A program made the position numbers and the translations under genes. The notes under the pieces were generated by a model. That model ran no database searches, was not told the origin of the DNA, and worked only from the letters and a program-made list of their open reading frames with translations. From Flavobacterium anhuiense (GTDB lineage: Bacteria; Bacteroidota; Bacteroidia; Flavobacteriales; Flavobacteriaceae), in the NCBI RefSeq assembly GCF_004151235.1, contig NZ_JUIV01000018.1:51766-115765 (forward strand): a stretch of 64,000 nucleotides of DNA, written 5' to 3'. Shown one piece after another: positions 41,932 to 50,952 of this stretch (positions are counted from its first letter, which is position 1; each line of letters begins with the position of its first letter).

Positions 41932-42708
41932 ATGAGGATAAGAATAATTCATATTGTTAATATGATTTTTGGCAGACGTTTTAAATCAGATAATGCCATT
42001 AGTAATTTTACGAATGTTCAGCAGTTAAGGGAAATAATGCCTGCTTTGCTTGAGGGGTATTTGACTGAAGCAGAAATGCCAAATAGTCTTCTTTTGTTGT
42101 CACCTCCTCCGGAACAGAACTCGAGTCTTTTTGAGCTTGACTTAGAACGTGCCAAAAATGCTTTAGAATCCAAGGATAACGAACGTTTTTTGCAAGCAGC
42201 AAGAGATGCAGATTTGTCTTTTCCTTTTGCAGTTAAATCATTTGAACCAATTATAGGTATATCAATTAGTGAGTCAAAAACACCTAAGCTTTATATACTA
42301 ATGCGCAGAGTTATGACAGATGCAGGATTGTCAACTTATGCGGCTAAAAATCACTATAAGCGTGAAAGGCCATTTATGGTTAATAATCAAAAGACTTGTA
42401 CTCCGGATCAAGAAAATATTTTGTATAAAGTGGGTTCATTTCCTTCTGGTCATGCTGCTGTTGGTTGGGCGTGGTCATTGGTTTTAATTAAACTTTTTCC
42501 TGAAAAGGAGAAGGAGATTTTGGAACGTGGGCATGACTTTGGTGAAAGTCGAGTTATTTGTAATGCACATTGGGATAGTGATGTGAAAATGGGTAGAGTT
42601 ATGGGGCAGGCGGCTGTAGATTGTCTTTGGGGTAATTCAAATTTTCTGGCTGATTGGGATGGTGTTAAAAAAGAAATACAGCAGATTTTAGATTCGAATT
42701 CAAAATAA
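41932..42708 (+). CDS. class A-type acid phosphatase (PAP2 superfamily)
   Basis: This 258-residue enzyme carries the full phosphatase signature: K139-x6-R146-P147 (KNHYKRERP), P171-S-G-H174, and S206-R-x5-H213-x3-D217. Together these match the non-specific acid phosphatase family (PhoN-like), which dephosphorylates many substrates, usually in the periplasm. The N-terminus (MRIRIIHIVNMIFGRR) is not a clear signal peptide, unlike the family norm, so export is uncertain. It is monocistronic. The 255-bp gap before it contains no gene that I can see. Confidence 0.88.
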   Translation: MRIRIIHIVNMIFGRRFKSDNAISNFTNVQQLREIMPALLEGYLTEAEMPNSLLLLSPPPEQNSSLFELDLERAKNALESKDNERFLQAARDADLSFPFAVKSFEPIIGISISESKTPKLYILMRRVMTDAGLSTYAAKNHYKRERPFMVNNQKTCTPDQENILYKVGSFPSGHAAVGWAWSLVLIKLFPEKEKEILERGHDFGESRVICNAHWDSDVKMGRVMGQAAVDCLWGNSNFLADWDGVKKEIQQILDSNSK

Positions 42709-42779
42709 AAGTCTAGTGATTTAAAATTAAGGGTATTGTTTTAAATTTTATATTATTTTTGGGTGTAAATAATATAGAT

Positions 42780-43293
42780 ATGAAAAGAGCTTTAATATAT
42801 GCTACCTTGTTTTTTATAAGTTTTTCAACAGTATCTTTTTCGCAAGAGAGTGTTGAGAAACCTGCGCCGCCATCTGGAAATGCTTTAGTTGGAGATTATT
42901 ATGGGGCGGATGTTTCAGAAGCTGTTTTAAATAAGGCAATTTCGGTTGACAAACTTGAAAGCAAATTAGGCAATGCTAAAAAGCTAGAAGCAATTGCGGT
43001 AAAAGGGGAAGTAACCGATGTTTGTGAGAAAAGGGGATGCTGGATAACTCTTAAAACAGAAGATGGTTCATCTTTCTTTGTGAAAATGAAAGATTACGCT
43101 TTTTTTTGTGCCTACTGCATTAAAAGGTAAAAATGTAGTTTTGGAAGGAAATGCTGAAAAGAAAGTAACATCGGTTGAAGAACTTAAGCATTATGCAAAA
43201 GATGCTAAAAAAACAAAGGCAGAAATAGATGCGATTAAAATGCCAAAAGAAGAAATACGTTTTTTAGCTAGTAGGATCAAGGTTGTGAACTAG
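42780..43293 (+). pseudogene. DUF4920 exported protein, frameshifted at a T8 tract
   Basis: From ATG 42780 the frame has a signal peptide (MKRALIYATLFFISFSTVSFSQ) and the DUF4920 core (DVCEKRGCWITLK, then SFFVKMKDYAFF). It then runs into a stop at 43128-43130 in this frame. The rest of the domain (VPTALKGKNVVLEGNAEKK and on to ASRIKVVN) continues in the next frame to 43293. The break is a run of eight T (43100-43107); seven would restore the frame. It could be a sequencing error, a true disruption, or a slippery site corrected by polymerase slippage. Function of the family is unknown. Confidence 0.85.
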
Positions 43294-43342
43294 ATCTAGA
43301 AAAATTGTAAATCAATTGATTTAAACTTAAAAAAGATTTAAT

Positions 43343-43374
43343 AAAAAAGCGAGATGGTAAATCTCGCTTTTTTT
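43343..43374. terminator. bidirectional terminator
   Basis: AAAAAAGCGAGAT and ATCTCGCTTTTTTT pair around GGTAA-type loop, between convergent DUF4920 and SPOR genes. Confidence 0.9.
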
Positions 43375-43388
43375 ATTTCAATTTCAGA

Positions 43389-43778
43389 TTATTTGCCAGG
43401 TTTAAGCAAGAAAACACTTTTGTATCTTTTTTTTATTTCTACTAAATTTTTTTCAGCTTCTATTCTGGTTTTGAAATTCCCGACAATTACCTTGTAATTT
43501 GGAGTGCTAAAAATGATAGTTCCGTCTATGTCTGAATTTTCTCTTTTGAAATCCGATAACGTTTTTTTTGCCTCGTCACTTTTGCCGCTAAAGATTTGGA
43601 TTCTGTAAGTATCGTTTGTATTTATTGACGTGTTAATTTTGCGCTTCTCGTTTAATAATTGCTCAAATTTAGGATCTTGATTTAGTGTTAAATTTTGGTC
43701 TTGAGCATTAATATTGTGTGCAAAAGCAATCGTTGTAATTGTTAATAAAAGGCTTTTTGAAGGACTTAAAATTCTCAT
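43389..43778 (-). CDS. SPOR domain-containing exported protein
   Basis: From ATG 43778 the protein has 129 residues with a signal peptide (MRILSPSKSLLLTITTIAFA) and a C-terminal SPOR-type fold (YRIQIFSGKSDEAKK, YKVIVGNFKTRIEAEKNL). SPOR domains bind denuded peptidoglycan, usually at the division site. An ATG 7 codons upstream (43799) overlaps the -7 box and is rejected. Confidence 0.85.
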   Translation of the reverse strand: MRILSPSKSLLLTITTIAFAHNINAQDQNLTLNQDPKFEQLLNEKRKINTSINTNDTYRIQIFSGKSDEAKKTLSDFKRENSDIDGTIIFSTPNYKVIVGNFKTRIEAEKNLVEIKKRYKSVFLLKPGK

Positions 43779-43796
43779 AATGTGATGGTTTTTATG

Positions 43797-43804
43797 CAAA
43801 AATA
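43797..43804 (-). promoter_or_regulatory. promoter -7 box of SPOR gene
   Basis: TATTTTTG on the minus strand lies 18 nt before the ATG at 43778 and so rules out the longer start. Confidence 0.6.
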
Positions 43805-43881
43805 CTATTTAAAGTTTGAGTGTAAAATTTTAATATTATTTAGAATTGATATAAATTGATAATTAAGACTATTTTAAGGTT

Positions 43882-43910
43882 TTGAGAATAGCTCATAAGT
43901 CGTATTTTTG
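43882..43910 (+). promoter_or_regulatory. act-cox operon promoter
   Basis: TTG at 43882-43884, 18 nt, then TATTTTTG at 43903-43910. An ORF reading from 43882 would overlap it, which supports the later start at 43999. Confidence 0.7.
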
Positions 43911-43998
43911 TGCAAGTTTTAAAAGAGGGTATAGGTTTTTGCTGGATTTAGTACAGAAAAAATCATACCAAAAATTAGTAGACAATTATTTATACTAT

Positions 43999-45333
43999 AT
44001 GAAAAAGGTGGGTAACCATAATTCGATCTCAAGAAAATTGCTGCTTGGCTTATCGCTAACGTTAATTTTCTCCCTAACTTCATTTGCTCAAGATGCTGCT
44101 GCTCCGGCGGCGCCTGAGGCTGCTGCGGCTGCTCCAGCTGCAGGAGGCGGTGATCCAGTAAAAGGGAAGGAACTTTTTAATGCAAATTGCGCTGCATGTC
44201 ACAAATTAGATGCTAAATCAACTGGTCCTGCTTTAAGGGGAGTTGCTTCTAAGCATGATATGGCTTGGATTTACAAGTGGGTGCATAACAGTTCTGACAT
44301 GATTAAGTCAGGTGATCCTGTTGCTGTTAAACTTTTTGAGGAAAATAACAAAGCTGTTATGACTTCGTTTCCTCAATTGTCTGAAGGAGATATTGATAAC
44401 ATCATAGCGTATACTTCTGAGCCTAAAGCTGAACCTGCTGCGGCTGCGGGAGGTGCTGCAACTCCTCCTGGAACAAATGTTCAGGATGGTGCTATTTCAA
44501 ATAACATTATTTTAGGAGCTCTTGCTCTTGTAATGGCTATTTTAGTTGTGATGTTGTTTATGGTAAACAAAGTTTTAACTAAAGTTGCAAATAAAAACGG
44601 TATTGAGATTGCTCCAAAAGAAGCAAGACTTCCAATTTGGAAAGCTTTCGCTAAAAATCAATTCTTGGTTTTAGTAACTGCAATCTTCTTGCTTTTGGCT
44701 AGTGGTTATTTTGTTTACGGATACTTAATGCAGGTAGGTGTAGATCAAAATTATGAGCCAATTCAGCCAATTCACTACTCTCACAAAATTCACGCTGGTG
44801 ATAACGAAATCAATTGTAAATATTGCCACTCTGCTGCTCGTGTAAGTAAAACAGCTGGTATTCCTTCTTTAAATGTTTGTATGAACTGTCATAAAAACAT
44901 TTCTGAGGTTGCTGAAACTACTGCTACTCCTGAGTACAGCAAAGCGTTCTACGATGCTCAAATCCAAAAATTATATGATGCTGTTGGATGGGATAAGACT
45001 AAACAAGCTTATACTGGAAAAACAATGCCTGTAAAATGGGTTCGTATTCACAACTTGCCTGACTTCGTTTACTTCAACCACTCTCAACACGTTTCTGTTG
45101 CTGGTATTGAATGTCAAACTTGTCATGGACCAGTTCAAGAATTTGAAATCATGAAGCAATATTCTAAATTAACAATGGGATGGTGTGTTGATTGCCATAG
45201 AAAAACTGATGTTAAGATGGAAGGTAATGCTTACTATGACAAAATTCATGCTGAACTTTCTAAAAAATACGGTGTAGAGAAATTAACTGCAGCGCAAATG
45301 GGAGGTTTAGAGTGTGGTAAATGCCACTATTAA
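43999..45333 (+). CDS. actA: alternative complex III, multiheme cytochrome subunit ActA (fused monoheme cytochrome c)
   Basis: The protein from ATG 43999 has 444 residues. It starts with a signal peptide (KLLLGLSLTLIFSLTSFA), then an Ala/Pro linker and a cytochrome c domain with C64-AAC-H68. Two TM segments (~169-190 and ~222-244) follow. A C-terminal pentaheme part has CxxCH at 273, 294, 372, 396 and 439. In Act complexes this subunit passes electrons from ActB/C to the oxidase. The first heme domain is an additional cytochrome c fused to the usual ActA, as in other Bacteroidota. The gene starts the act-cox operon. Confidence 0.88.
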   Translation: MKKVGNHNSISRKLLLGLSLTLIFSLTSFAQDAAAPAAPEAAAAAPAAGGGDPVKGKELFNANCAACHKLDAKSTGPALRGVASKHDMAWIYKWVHNSSDMIKSGDPVAVKLFEENNKAVMTSFPQLSEGDIDNIIAYTSEPKAEPAAAAGGAATPPGTNVQDGAISNNIILGALALVMAILVVMLFMVNKVLTKVANKNGIEIAPKEARLPIWKAFAKNQFLVLVTAIFLLLASGYFVYGYLMQVGVDQNYEPIQPIHYSHKIHAGDNEINCKYCHSAARVSKTAGIPSLNVCMNCHKNISEVAETTATPEYSKAFYDAQIQKLYDAVGWDKTKQAYTGKTMPVKWVRIHNLPDFVYFNHSQHVSVAGIECQTCHGPVQEFEIMKQYSKLTMGWCVDCHRKTDVKMEGNAYYDKIHAELSKKYGVEKLTAAQMGGLECGKCHY

Positions 45334-45365
45334 TCGATTTATTAAGATTTTAATATATATATACA

Positions 45366-48300
45366 ATGTCATCAAACAAAAAATACTGGAAAAGTGTTGA
45401 GGAGCTAGAAAATAGCTCTATTGTTGAGGCGCTTAGAAATAACGAATTTGTTGAAGAAATTCCTACTGATGAGTTTTTAGGTAATGCTGAGGCTTTATCT
45501 ACTTCAGGAACTTCACGTCGTGACTTTTTAAAGTACGTAGGGTTTAGTACGGCGGCTGTAACATTAGCTGCTTGCGAAGGTCCGGTTCACAAGTCTATCC
45601 CTTATGTATTACAACCAGAGCAAATCATTCCTGGTGTTGCAGATTACTATGCAACTACAGTTTTTGATGGATTTGATTTTGCGAATCTTTTGGTGAAAAC
45701 TCGTGAGGGTCGTCCAATTAAAATTGAAAACAATACAATTGCTGGAGCTAAATTTTCTGCGAATGCTAGAATTCATGCATCTATCTTAGGTCTGTATGAT
45801 AGCGCTCGTTTGAAAGAGCCAAAAGTAGACGGTCAAAATTCTTCTTGGTCAGTTGTTGATTTGAAAATCAAATCAAGTTTAGCAGATGCTAAAGCTAAAG
45901 GCGGTCAAGTAGTATTATTAACTAATACTTTAGCAAGTCCATCTACAGAAAAATTAATTGGCGAGTTTATTGCAAAAAATCCAAACGCTAAGCACGTTGT
46001 ATATGATGCAGTTTCTTCATCTGAAGCTTTAGATGCTTTTGAAGCTGTTTATGGTCAAAGAGCTTTAGTTGATTACGATTTTTCAAAAGCTTCTTTAATC
46101 GTTTCTGTTGGAGCTGATTTCTTAGGAGACTGGCAAGGTGGAGGATATGATGCTGGATATGCACAAGGACGTATTCCTCAAAACGGAAAAATGTCTCGTC
46201 ACTTTCAGTTTGAATCAAACATGACATTATCTGGAGCTGCTGCTGATAAGCGTGTTCCAATGACTGTAGCTGCTCAAAAGCAAGCTTTAGTTCAAATTTA
46301 TAATATTGTTGTAGGTGCTTCTGTTCCTGTGACTTTAGAAGGAAACTTTAAAACTGAAGTAGTAAAAGCTGCACAACAGCTTAAAGCTGCTGGTTCAAAA
46401 GGAGTTTTAGTATCTGGAATTGAAGATAAAAATGCTCAATTATTAGTTTTAGCTATCAATCAAGTATTGGCTAGTGAAGCTTTTAGTACTGCTGGAGCAA
46501 GACAAATTAGAAAAGGTTCTAATGCTGCAGTTGCACAATTAATTAAAGATTTGAATGCAGGAAGTGTTCATACTTTAATTATGAGTGGAGTTAACCCAGT
46601 TTATACTTTAGCTGATTCAGCTTCTTTTGTATCTGGATTGAAAAAAGTTAAAACATCAGTTGCATTTTCATTAAAAGAAGATGAGACTGCATCAATTGTT
46701 TCAATTGCTGCGCCAGCTCCTCACTATTTAGAGTCTTGGGGAGATCTTGAGCTTACAAGCGGAACATATAGCTTAACTCAGCCTACAATTCGTCCTATCT
46801 TCAATACAAAACAATTTCAAGATGTTTTATTGTCAGTTAACGGTACTGCTGGTACTTATTATGACTATTTAAAAGCAAATTCTGGAGCTTATACTGCAGG
46901 TGCTTCTTGGAATAAAGTGTTGCACGATGGTGTTGCTGTTTTAGGAGCTTCAGCATTATCAGGAGGAGCTATTGATGCTGCTACTGCTGCAAATGCGGTT
47001 GCAAAATCTAAATCTGCTGGTGATTTTGAATTAGTATTATATACTAAAACAGGATTAGGAGATGGACAACATGCTAACAACCCATGGTTGCAAGAGTTTC
47101 CAGATCCAATCACAAGAGTTTCTTGGGATAACTATATAACAGTTTCTAATGCAGATGCTAAAAAACTTGGTTTGACTAACGAAATTGTTGCAAACGGAGG
47201 TTTAAATGGTAGTTATGCTACTATTACAGTAGACGGAACTAAATTGGAAAACGTTCCAGTTATTGTTCAGCCAGGTCAAGCAGTTGGGACTTTAGGTCTA
47301 GCTCTTGGTTACGGACGTAAAGCTGCTCTTAAAGAAGAAATGCAAGTAGGTTTAAACGCTTACGCTTTATATAAAGGTTTCAATAATGTTCAATCTGTGT
47401 CTATTGCAAAAGCTGGAGGAGTACACGAGTTTGCTTGTGTTCAAGGTCAGAAAACTTTAATGGGTAGAGGAGATATTATTAAAGAAACTACTTTAGAAAT
47501 ATTCAATACTAAAGATGCTGAACATTGGAATGAAAAACCAATGGTATCTTTAGATCACCAAGAGGTTGAGGCTACTACTGTAGATTTATGGGAATCATTT
47601 GATCGTACAACTGGTCACCACTTCAATCTTTCAATTGACTTAAATGCTTGTACTGGATGTGGAGCTTGTGTTATCGCTTGTCACGCTGAGAACAACGTTC
47701 CTGTTGTAGGTAAAGCAGAGGTAAGAAGAAGCCGTGATATGCACTGGTTACGTATCGATAGATACTATTCTTCTGAAAGTACTTTTGAAGGTGATAATGA
47801 AAGAAAAGAAGGAATTGCCGGTTTATCTAGTTCATTATCTACATTTAATGAAATGGAAAAAGCAGGAGATAATCCTCAAGTTGCATTCCAACCTGTAATG
47901 TGTCAACACTGTAACCACGCACCTTGTGAAACAGTTTGTCCTGTTGCTGCAACTTCTCACGGTCGTGAGGGGCAAAACCATATGGCTTACAACAGATGTG
48001 TTGGTACTCGTTACTGTGCAAACAACTGTCCATATAAAGTACGTCGTTTTAACTGGTTCTTATACAACAAAAACAGCGAGTTCGATTATCATATGAATGA
48101 TGATTTAGGACGTATGGTTCTTAATCCAGACGTTAACGTACGTTCTCGTGGTGTTATGGAGAAATGTTCTATGTGTATCCAAATGACACAAGCAACTAAA
48201 TTGAAAGCTAAAAACGAAGGCCGTCCAGTAAGAGATGGTGAATTCCAAACAGCTTGTTCTAGTGCTTGTTCTTCAGGAGCGATGATATTTGGTGATGTAA

Positions 48301-48416
48301 ATGATAAAGAAAGTAAAGTGGCTAAATTAGCTGCTGATGAAAGATCATACCACTTATTAGAGCATGTAGGTACAAAACCTAATGTGGTTTACCATGTTAA
48401 AGTTAGAAATACTTAG
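45366..48416 (+). CDS. actB: alternative complex III, molybdopterin/FeS subunit ActB
   Basis: This 1016-residue fusion has a twin-arginine region (SRRDFLKYVGF, R51-R52) near the N-terminus. A large molybdopterin-oxidoreductase-like domain follows, with no obvious cofactor-ligating Cys/SeCys. A C-terminal ferredoxin part has four Cys clusters (from C762: CTGCGACVIACHAENNVP, CQHCNHAPCETVCP, CVGTRYCANNCP, CSMCIQ...C). It accepts electrons from ActC/F and passes them to ActA. It lies in the act operon between actA and actC. Confidence 0.95.
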   Translation: MSSNKKYWKSVEELENSSIVEALRNNEFVEEIPTDEFLGNAEALSTSGTSRRDFLKYVGFSTAAVTLAACEGPVHKSIPYVLQPEQIIPGVADYYATTVFDGFDFANLLVKTREGRPIKIENNTIAGAKFSANARIHASILGLYDSARLKEPKVDGQNSSWSVVDLKIKSSLADAKAKGGQVVLLTNTLASPSTEKLIGEFIAKNPNAKHVVYDAVSSSEALDAFEAVYGQRALVDYDFSKASLIVSVGADFLGDWQGGGYDAGYAQGRIPQNGKMSRHFQFESNMTLSGAAADKRVPMTVAAQKQALVQIYNIVVGASVPVTLEGNFKTEVVKAAQQLKAAGSKGVLVSGIEDKNAQLLVLAINQVLASEAFSTAGARQIRKGSNAAVAQLIKDLNAGSVHTLIMSGVNPVYTLADSASFVSGLKKVKTSVAFSLKEDETASIVSIAAPAPHYLESWGDLELTSGTYSLTQPTIRPIFNTKQFQDVLLSVNGTAGTYYDYLKANSGAYTAGASWNKVLHDGVAVLGASALSGGAIDAATAANAVAKSKSAGDFELVLYTKTGLGDGQHANNPWLQEFPDPITRVSWDNYITVSNADAKKLGLTNEIVANGGLNGSYATITVDGTKLENVPVIVQPGQAVGTLGLALGYGRKAALKEEMQVGLNAYALYKGFNNVQSVSIAKAGGVHEFACVQGQKTLMGRGDIIKETTLEIFNTKDAEHWNEKPMVSLDHQEVEATTVDLWESFDRTTGHHFNLSIDLNACTGCGACVIACHAENNVPVVGKAEVRRSRDMHWLRIDRYYSSESTFEGDNERKEGIAGLSSSLSTFNEMEKAGDNPQVAFQPVMCQHCNHAPCETVCPVAATSHGREGQNHMAYNRCVGTRYCANNCPYKVRRFNWFLYNKNSEFDYHMNDDLGRMVLNPDVNVRSRGVMEKCSMCIQMTQATKLKAKNEGRPVRDGEFQTACSSACSSGAMIFGDVNDKESKVAKLAADERSYHLLEHVGTKPNVVYHVKVRNT

Positions 48417-48450
48417 TAAAATTATTAATTAAGAAACAATATAAAGGATT

Positions 48451-49854
48451 ATGTCGTCTCACTACGAAGCACCCATTAGAAAACCTTTAGTTATAGGTGA
48501 TAAATCTTATCACGATGTAACTGTAGATGTAGCTGCACCTGTTGAGGGGCCTGCAAACAAGCAATGGTGGATTGTATTTTCAATCGCATTAATAGCCTTC
48601 CTTTGGGGGTTAGGTTGTATAATTTACACCGTATCTACCGGTATCGGAACATGGGGATTAAATAAAACAGTTGGCTGGGCTTGGGATATTACTAACTTCG
48701 TTTGGTGGGTTGGTATTGGTCACGCTGGAACATTAATTTCTGCGGTATTATTACTTTTCCGTCAACGTTGGAGAATGGCCATTAACCGTTCTGCAGAAGC
48801 TATGACTATCTTCTCTGTAGTACAAGCAGGTTTATTTCCAATCATTCACATGGGACGTCCATGGTTAGCATACTGGGTATTACCTATTCCAAACCAATTT
48901 GGATCTTTATGGGTAAACTTTAACTCACCTTTACTTTGGGACGTATTCGCGATTTCAACGTATCTTTCAGTATCATTAGTTTTCTGGTGGACTGGTTTGT
49001 TACCTGACTTTGCAATGCTTCGTGATAGAGCAATTACTCCTTTTAATAAAAGAGTTTATTCTATCTTAAGTTTTGGATGGAGCGGTAGAGCAAAAGACTG
49101 GCAACGTTTTGAAGAGGTATCTTTAGTATTGGCTGGTTTAGCTACTCCACTTGTACTTTCTGTACACACAATTGTATCTATGGACTTTGCTACTTCTGTA
49201 ATTCCTGGATGGCATACAACAATTTTCCCTCCATACTTCGTTGCAGGAGCGGTTTTCTCTGGATTCGCGATGGTAAACACATTGCTTATCATTATGAGAA
49301 AAGTATCTAACCTTGAAGCATACATCACATTACAGCATATCGAATTAATGAACATCATTATCATGATTACTGGATCTATCGTTGGTGTAGCTTACATCAC
49401 TGAGTTATTCGTAGCTTGGTATTCAGGTGTAGAATATGAGCAATATGCATTCTTAAATAGAGCTACTGGACCTTACTGGTGGGCATATTGGTCAATGATG
49501 ACATGTAACGTGTTCTCTCCTCAGTTCATGTGGTTCAAAAAATTAAGAACAAGTATCATGTTCTCATTCATCATTTCGATTGTAGTAAACATCGGTATGT
49601 GGTTTGAAAGATTTGTAATTATTGTTACTTCTTTACATAGAGATTACCTTCCATCTTCTTGGACAATGTTCTCACCAACATTTGTTGATATTGGAATTTT
49701 CATTGGAACAATTGGTTTCTTCTTTGTATTGTTTTTATTATACTCTAGAACATTCCCTGTAATTGCTCAGGCAGAGGTTAAAACAATTTTGAAAGGAACA
49801 GGAGATAATTATATTAGAGAAAGAGCAAACAGTAAAGATTCACATCATGAGTAA
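48451..49854 (+). CDS. actC: alternative complex III, NrfD-like menaquinol subunit ActC
   Basis: This 467-residue membrane protein has about ten transmembrane helices and the NrfD/PsrC fold, with VGIGHAGTLISAVLLLF as a signature. It should form the quinol-oxidising site in the inner membrane together with ActF. Its 3' end overlaps actD by 8 bp. Confidence 0.95.
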   Translation: MSSHYEAPIRKPLVIGDKSYHDVTVDVAAPVEGPANKQWWIVFSIALIAFLWGLGCIIYTVSTGIGTWGLNKTVGWAWDITNFVWWVGIGHAGTLISAVLLLFRQRWRMAINRSAEAMTIFSVVQAGLFPIIHMGRPWLAYWVLPIPNQFGSLWVNFNSPLLWDVFAISTYLSVSLVFWWTGLLPDFAMLRDRAITPFNKRVYSILSFGWSGRAKDWQRFEEVSLVLAGLATPLVLSVHTIVSMDFATSVIPGWHTTIFPPYFVAGAVFSGFAMVNTLLIIMRKVSNLEAYITLQHIELMNIIIMITGSIVGVAYITELFVAWYSGVEYEQYAFLNRATGPYWWAYWSMMTCNVFSPQFMWFKKLRTSIMFSFIISIVVNIGMWFERFVIIVTSLHRDYLPSSWTMFSPTFVDIGIFIGTIGFFFVLFLLYSRTFPVIAQAEVKTILKGTGDNYIRERANSKDSHHE

Positions 49855-50371
49855 TAAAGTTATATACGCCATTTATAATGACGATGACGTTTTGATGAAT
49901 GCAGTAAAGAAAACTAGAGCTGCTCATCATCATATTGAAGAGGTTTTTACTCCATTCCCAGTTCACGGATTGGATAAAGCCATGGGATTAGCACCAACAA
50001 GATTAGCAATATGTGCTTTTTTATATGGATGTGTTGGTATTTCTGTTGCAACAACAATGATGGGATACATCATGATTCATGACTGGCCACAGGATATTGG
50101 AGGTAAACCAAGTTTTAGTTTTATCCAAAATATGCCATCTTTTGTGCCGATTATGTTTGAGATGACTGTGTTTTTTGCAGCTCACTTAATGGTAATTACT
50201 TTCTACATGAGAAGTAGATTATGGCCTTTTAAAGAAGCTGAAAACCCGGATGTAAGAACAACTGATGACCACTTTTTAATGGAGGTTGCTGTAAATGATA
50301 ACGAAGCTGAATTAGTTTCTTTCTTTGAAGGAACTGGAGCTGTTGAAGTTAAAGTAATAGAAAAGAATTAA
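49847..50371 (+). CDS. actD: alternative complex III subunit ActD (DUF3341)
   Basis: The 174-residue protein has a soluble N-terminal region (IYAIYNDDDVLMNAVKKTR, VFTPFPVHGLDKAMGL) and two transmembrane helices, with a late hydrophilic tail. This is the DUF3341 membrane subunit of Act complexes. It overlaps actC by 8 bp. Confidence 0.92.
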   Translation: MSNKVIYAIYNDDDVLMNAVKKTRAAHHHIEEVFTPFPVHGLDKAMGLAPTRLAICAFLYGCVGISVATTMMGYIMIHDWPQDIGGKPSFSFIQNMPSFVPIMFEMTVFFAAHLMVITFYMRSRLWPFKEAENPDVRTTDDHFLMEVAVNDNEAELVSFFEGTGAVEVKVIEKN

Positions 50372-50379
50372 TTGTAGCT

Positions 50380-50925
50380 ATGAAAAGGATATATAAAATA
50401 ACACTTTTAGTTGGTATAACTATTTTAGTTTCATCTTGCCACAATAATTCGGCACCGAACTATCAGTATTTCCCAAATATGTATGAGTCTGTTGCTTACG
50501 AGCCATATTCAGAAGCAAAAATATTTAAGGGAGGAAAAGAAGGACAGCTTCCTGTTGCAGGAACTATCAATAGAGGTTTTGAACCTTATGAATATGAAAA
50601 TTCAACGGCTGGTTATGAATTAGCAAAAGCTAATTTAAAATCACCATTGACAGAAGAAGAGAAAAACTCTGGAAAAGGGAAAGAACTTTTCGAAATTTAC
50701 TGTATTAGCTGCCATGGTGCTGCTGGTAACGGTAAAGGTAAATTGGTTGAAAGAGAAAAATTTCTTGGAGTACCTAGCTATAAAGACAGAGAGATCACTG
50801 AAGGAAGTATTTTTCATGTTGAGACTTATGGTTTAAATGCAATGGGTTCACATGCAAATCAATTAAGTGCTCACGAACGTTGGTTAGTTGCTGACTATGT
50901 TCTGAAACTAAAAAGCCAATTATAA
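50380..50925 (+). CDS. actE: alternative complex III cytochrome c subunit ActE
   Basis: The 181-residue protein has a lipoprotein signal (LVSSC20) and a cytochrome c domain with C108-ISC-H112 and a later methionine region (NAMGSHANQL) for the second heme ligand. It is the lipid-anchored monoheme cytochrome of the Act complex. Confidence 0.93.
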   Translation: MKRIYKITLLVGITILVSSCHNNSAPNYQYFPNMYESVAYEPYSEAKIFKGGKEGQLPVAGTINRGFEPYEYENSTAGYELAKANLKSPLTEEEKNSGKGKELFEIYCISCHGAAGNGKGKLVEREKFLGVPSYKDREITEGSIFHVETYGLNAMGSHANQLSAHERWLVADYVLKLKSQL

Positions 50926-50952
50926 TTGTTGAACAAACTGATCGTAATAGAT

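Noticed and set aside
43882..43998. Upstream start for ActA giving 39 extra residues
   Set aside because: It overlaps the predicted promoter (43882-43910), and the signal peptide begins naturally after the ATG at 43999.
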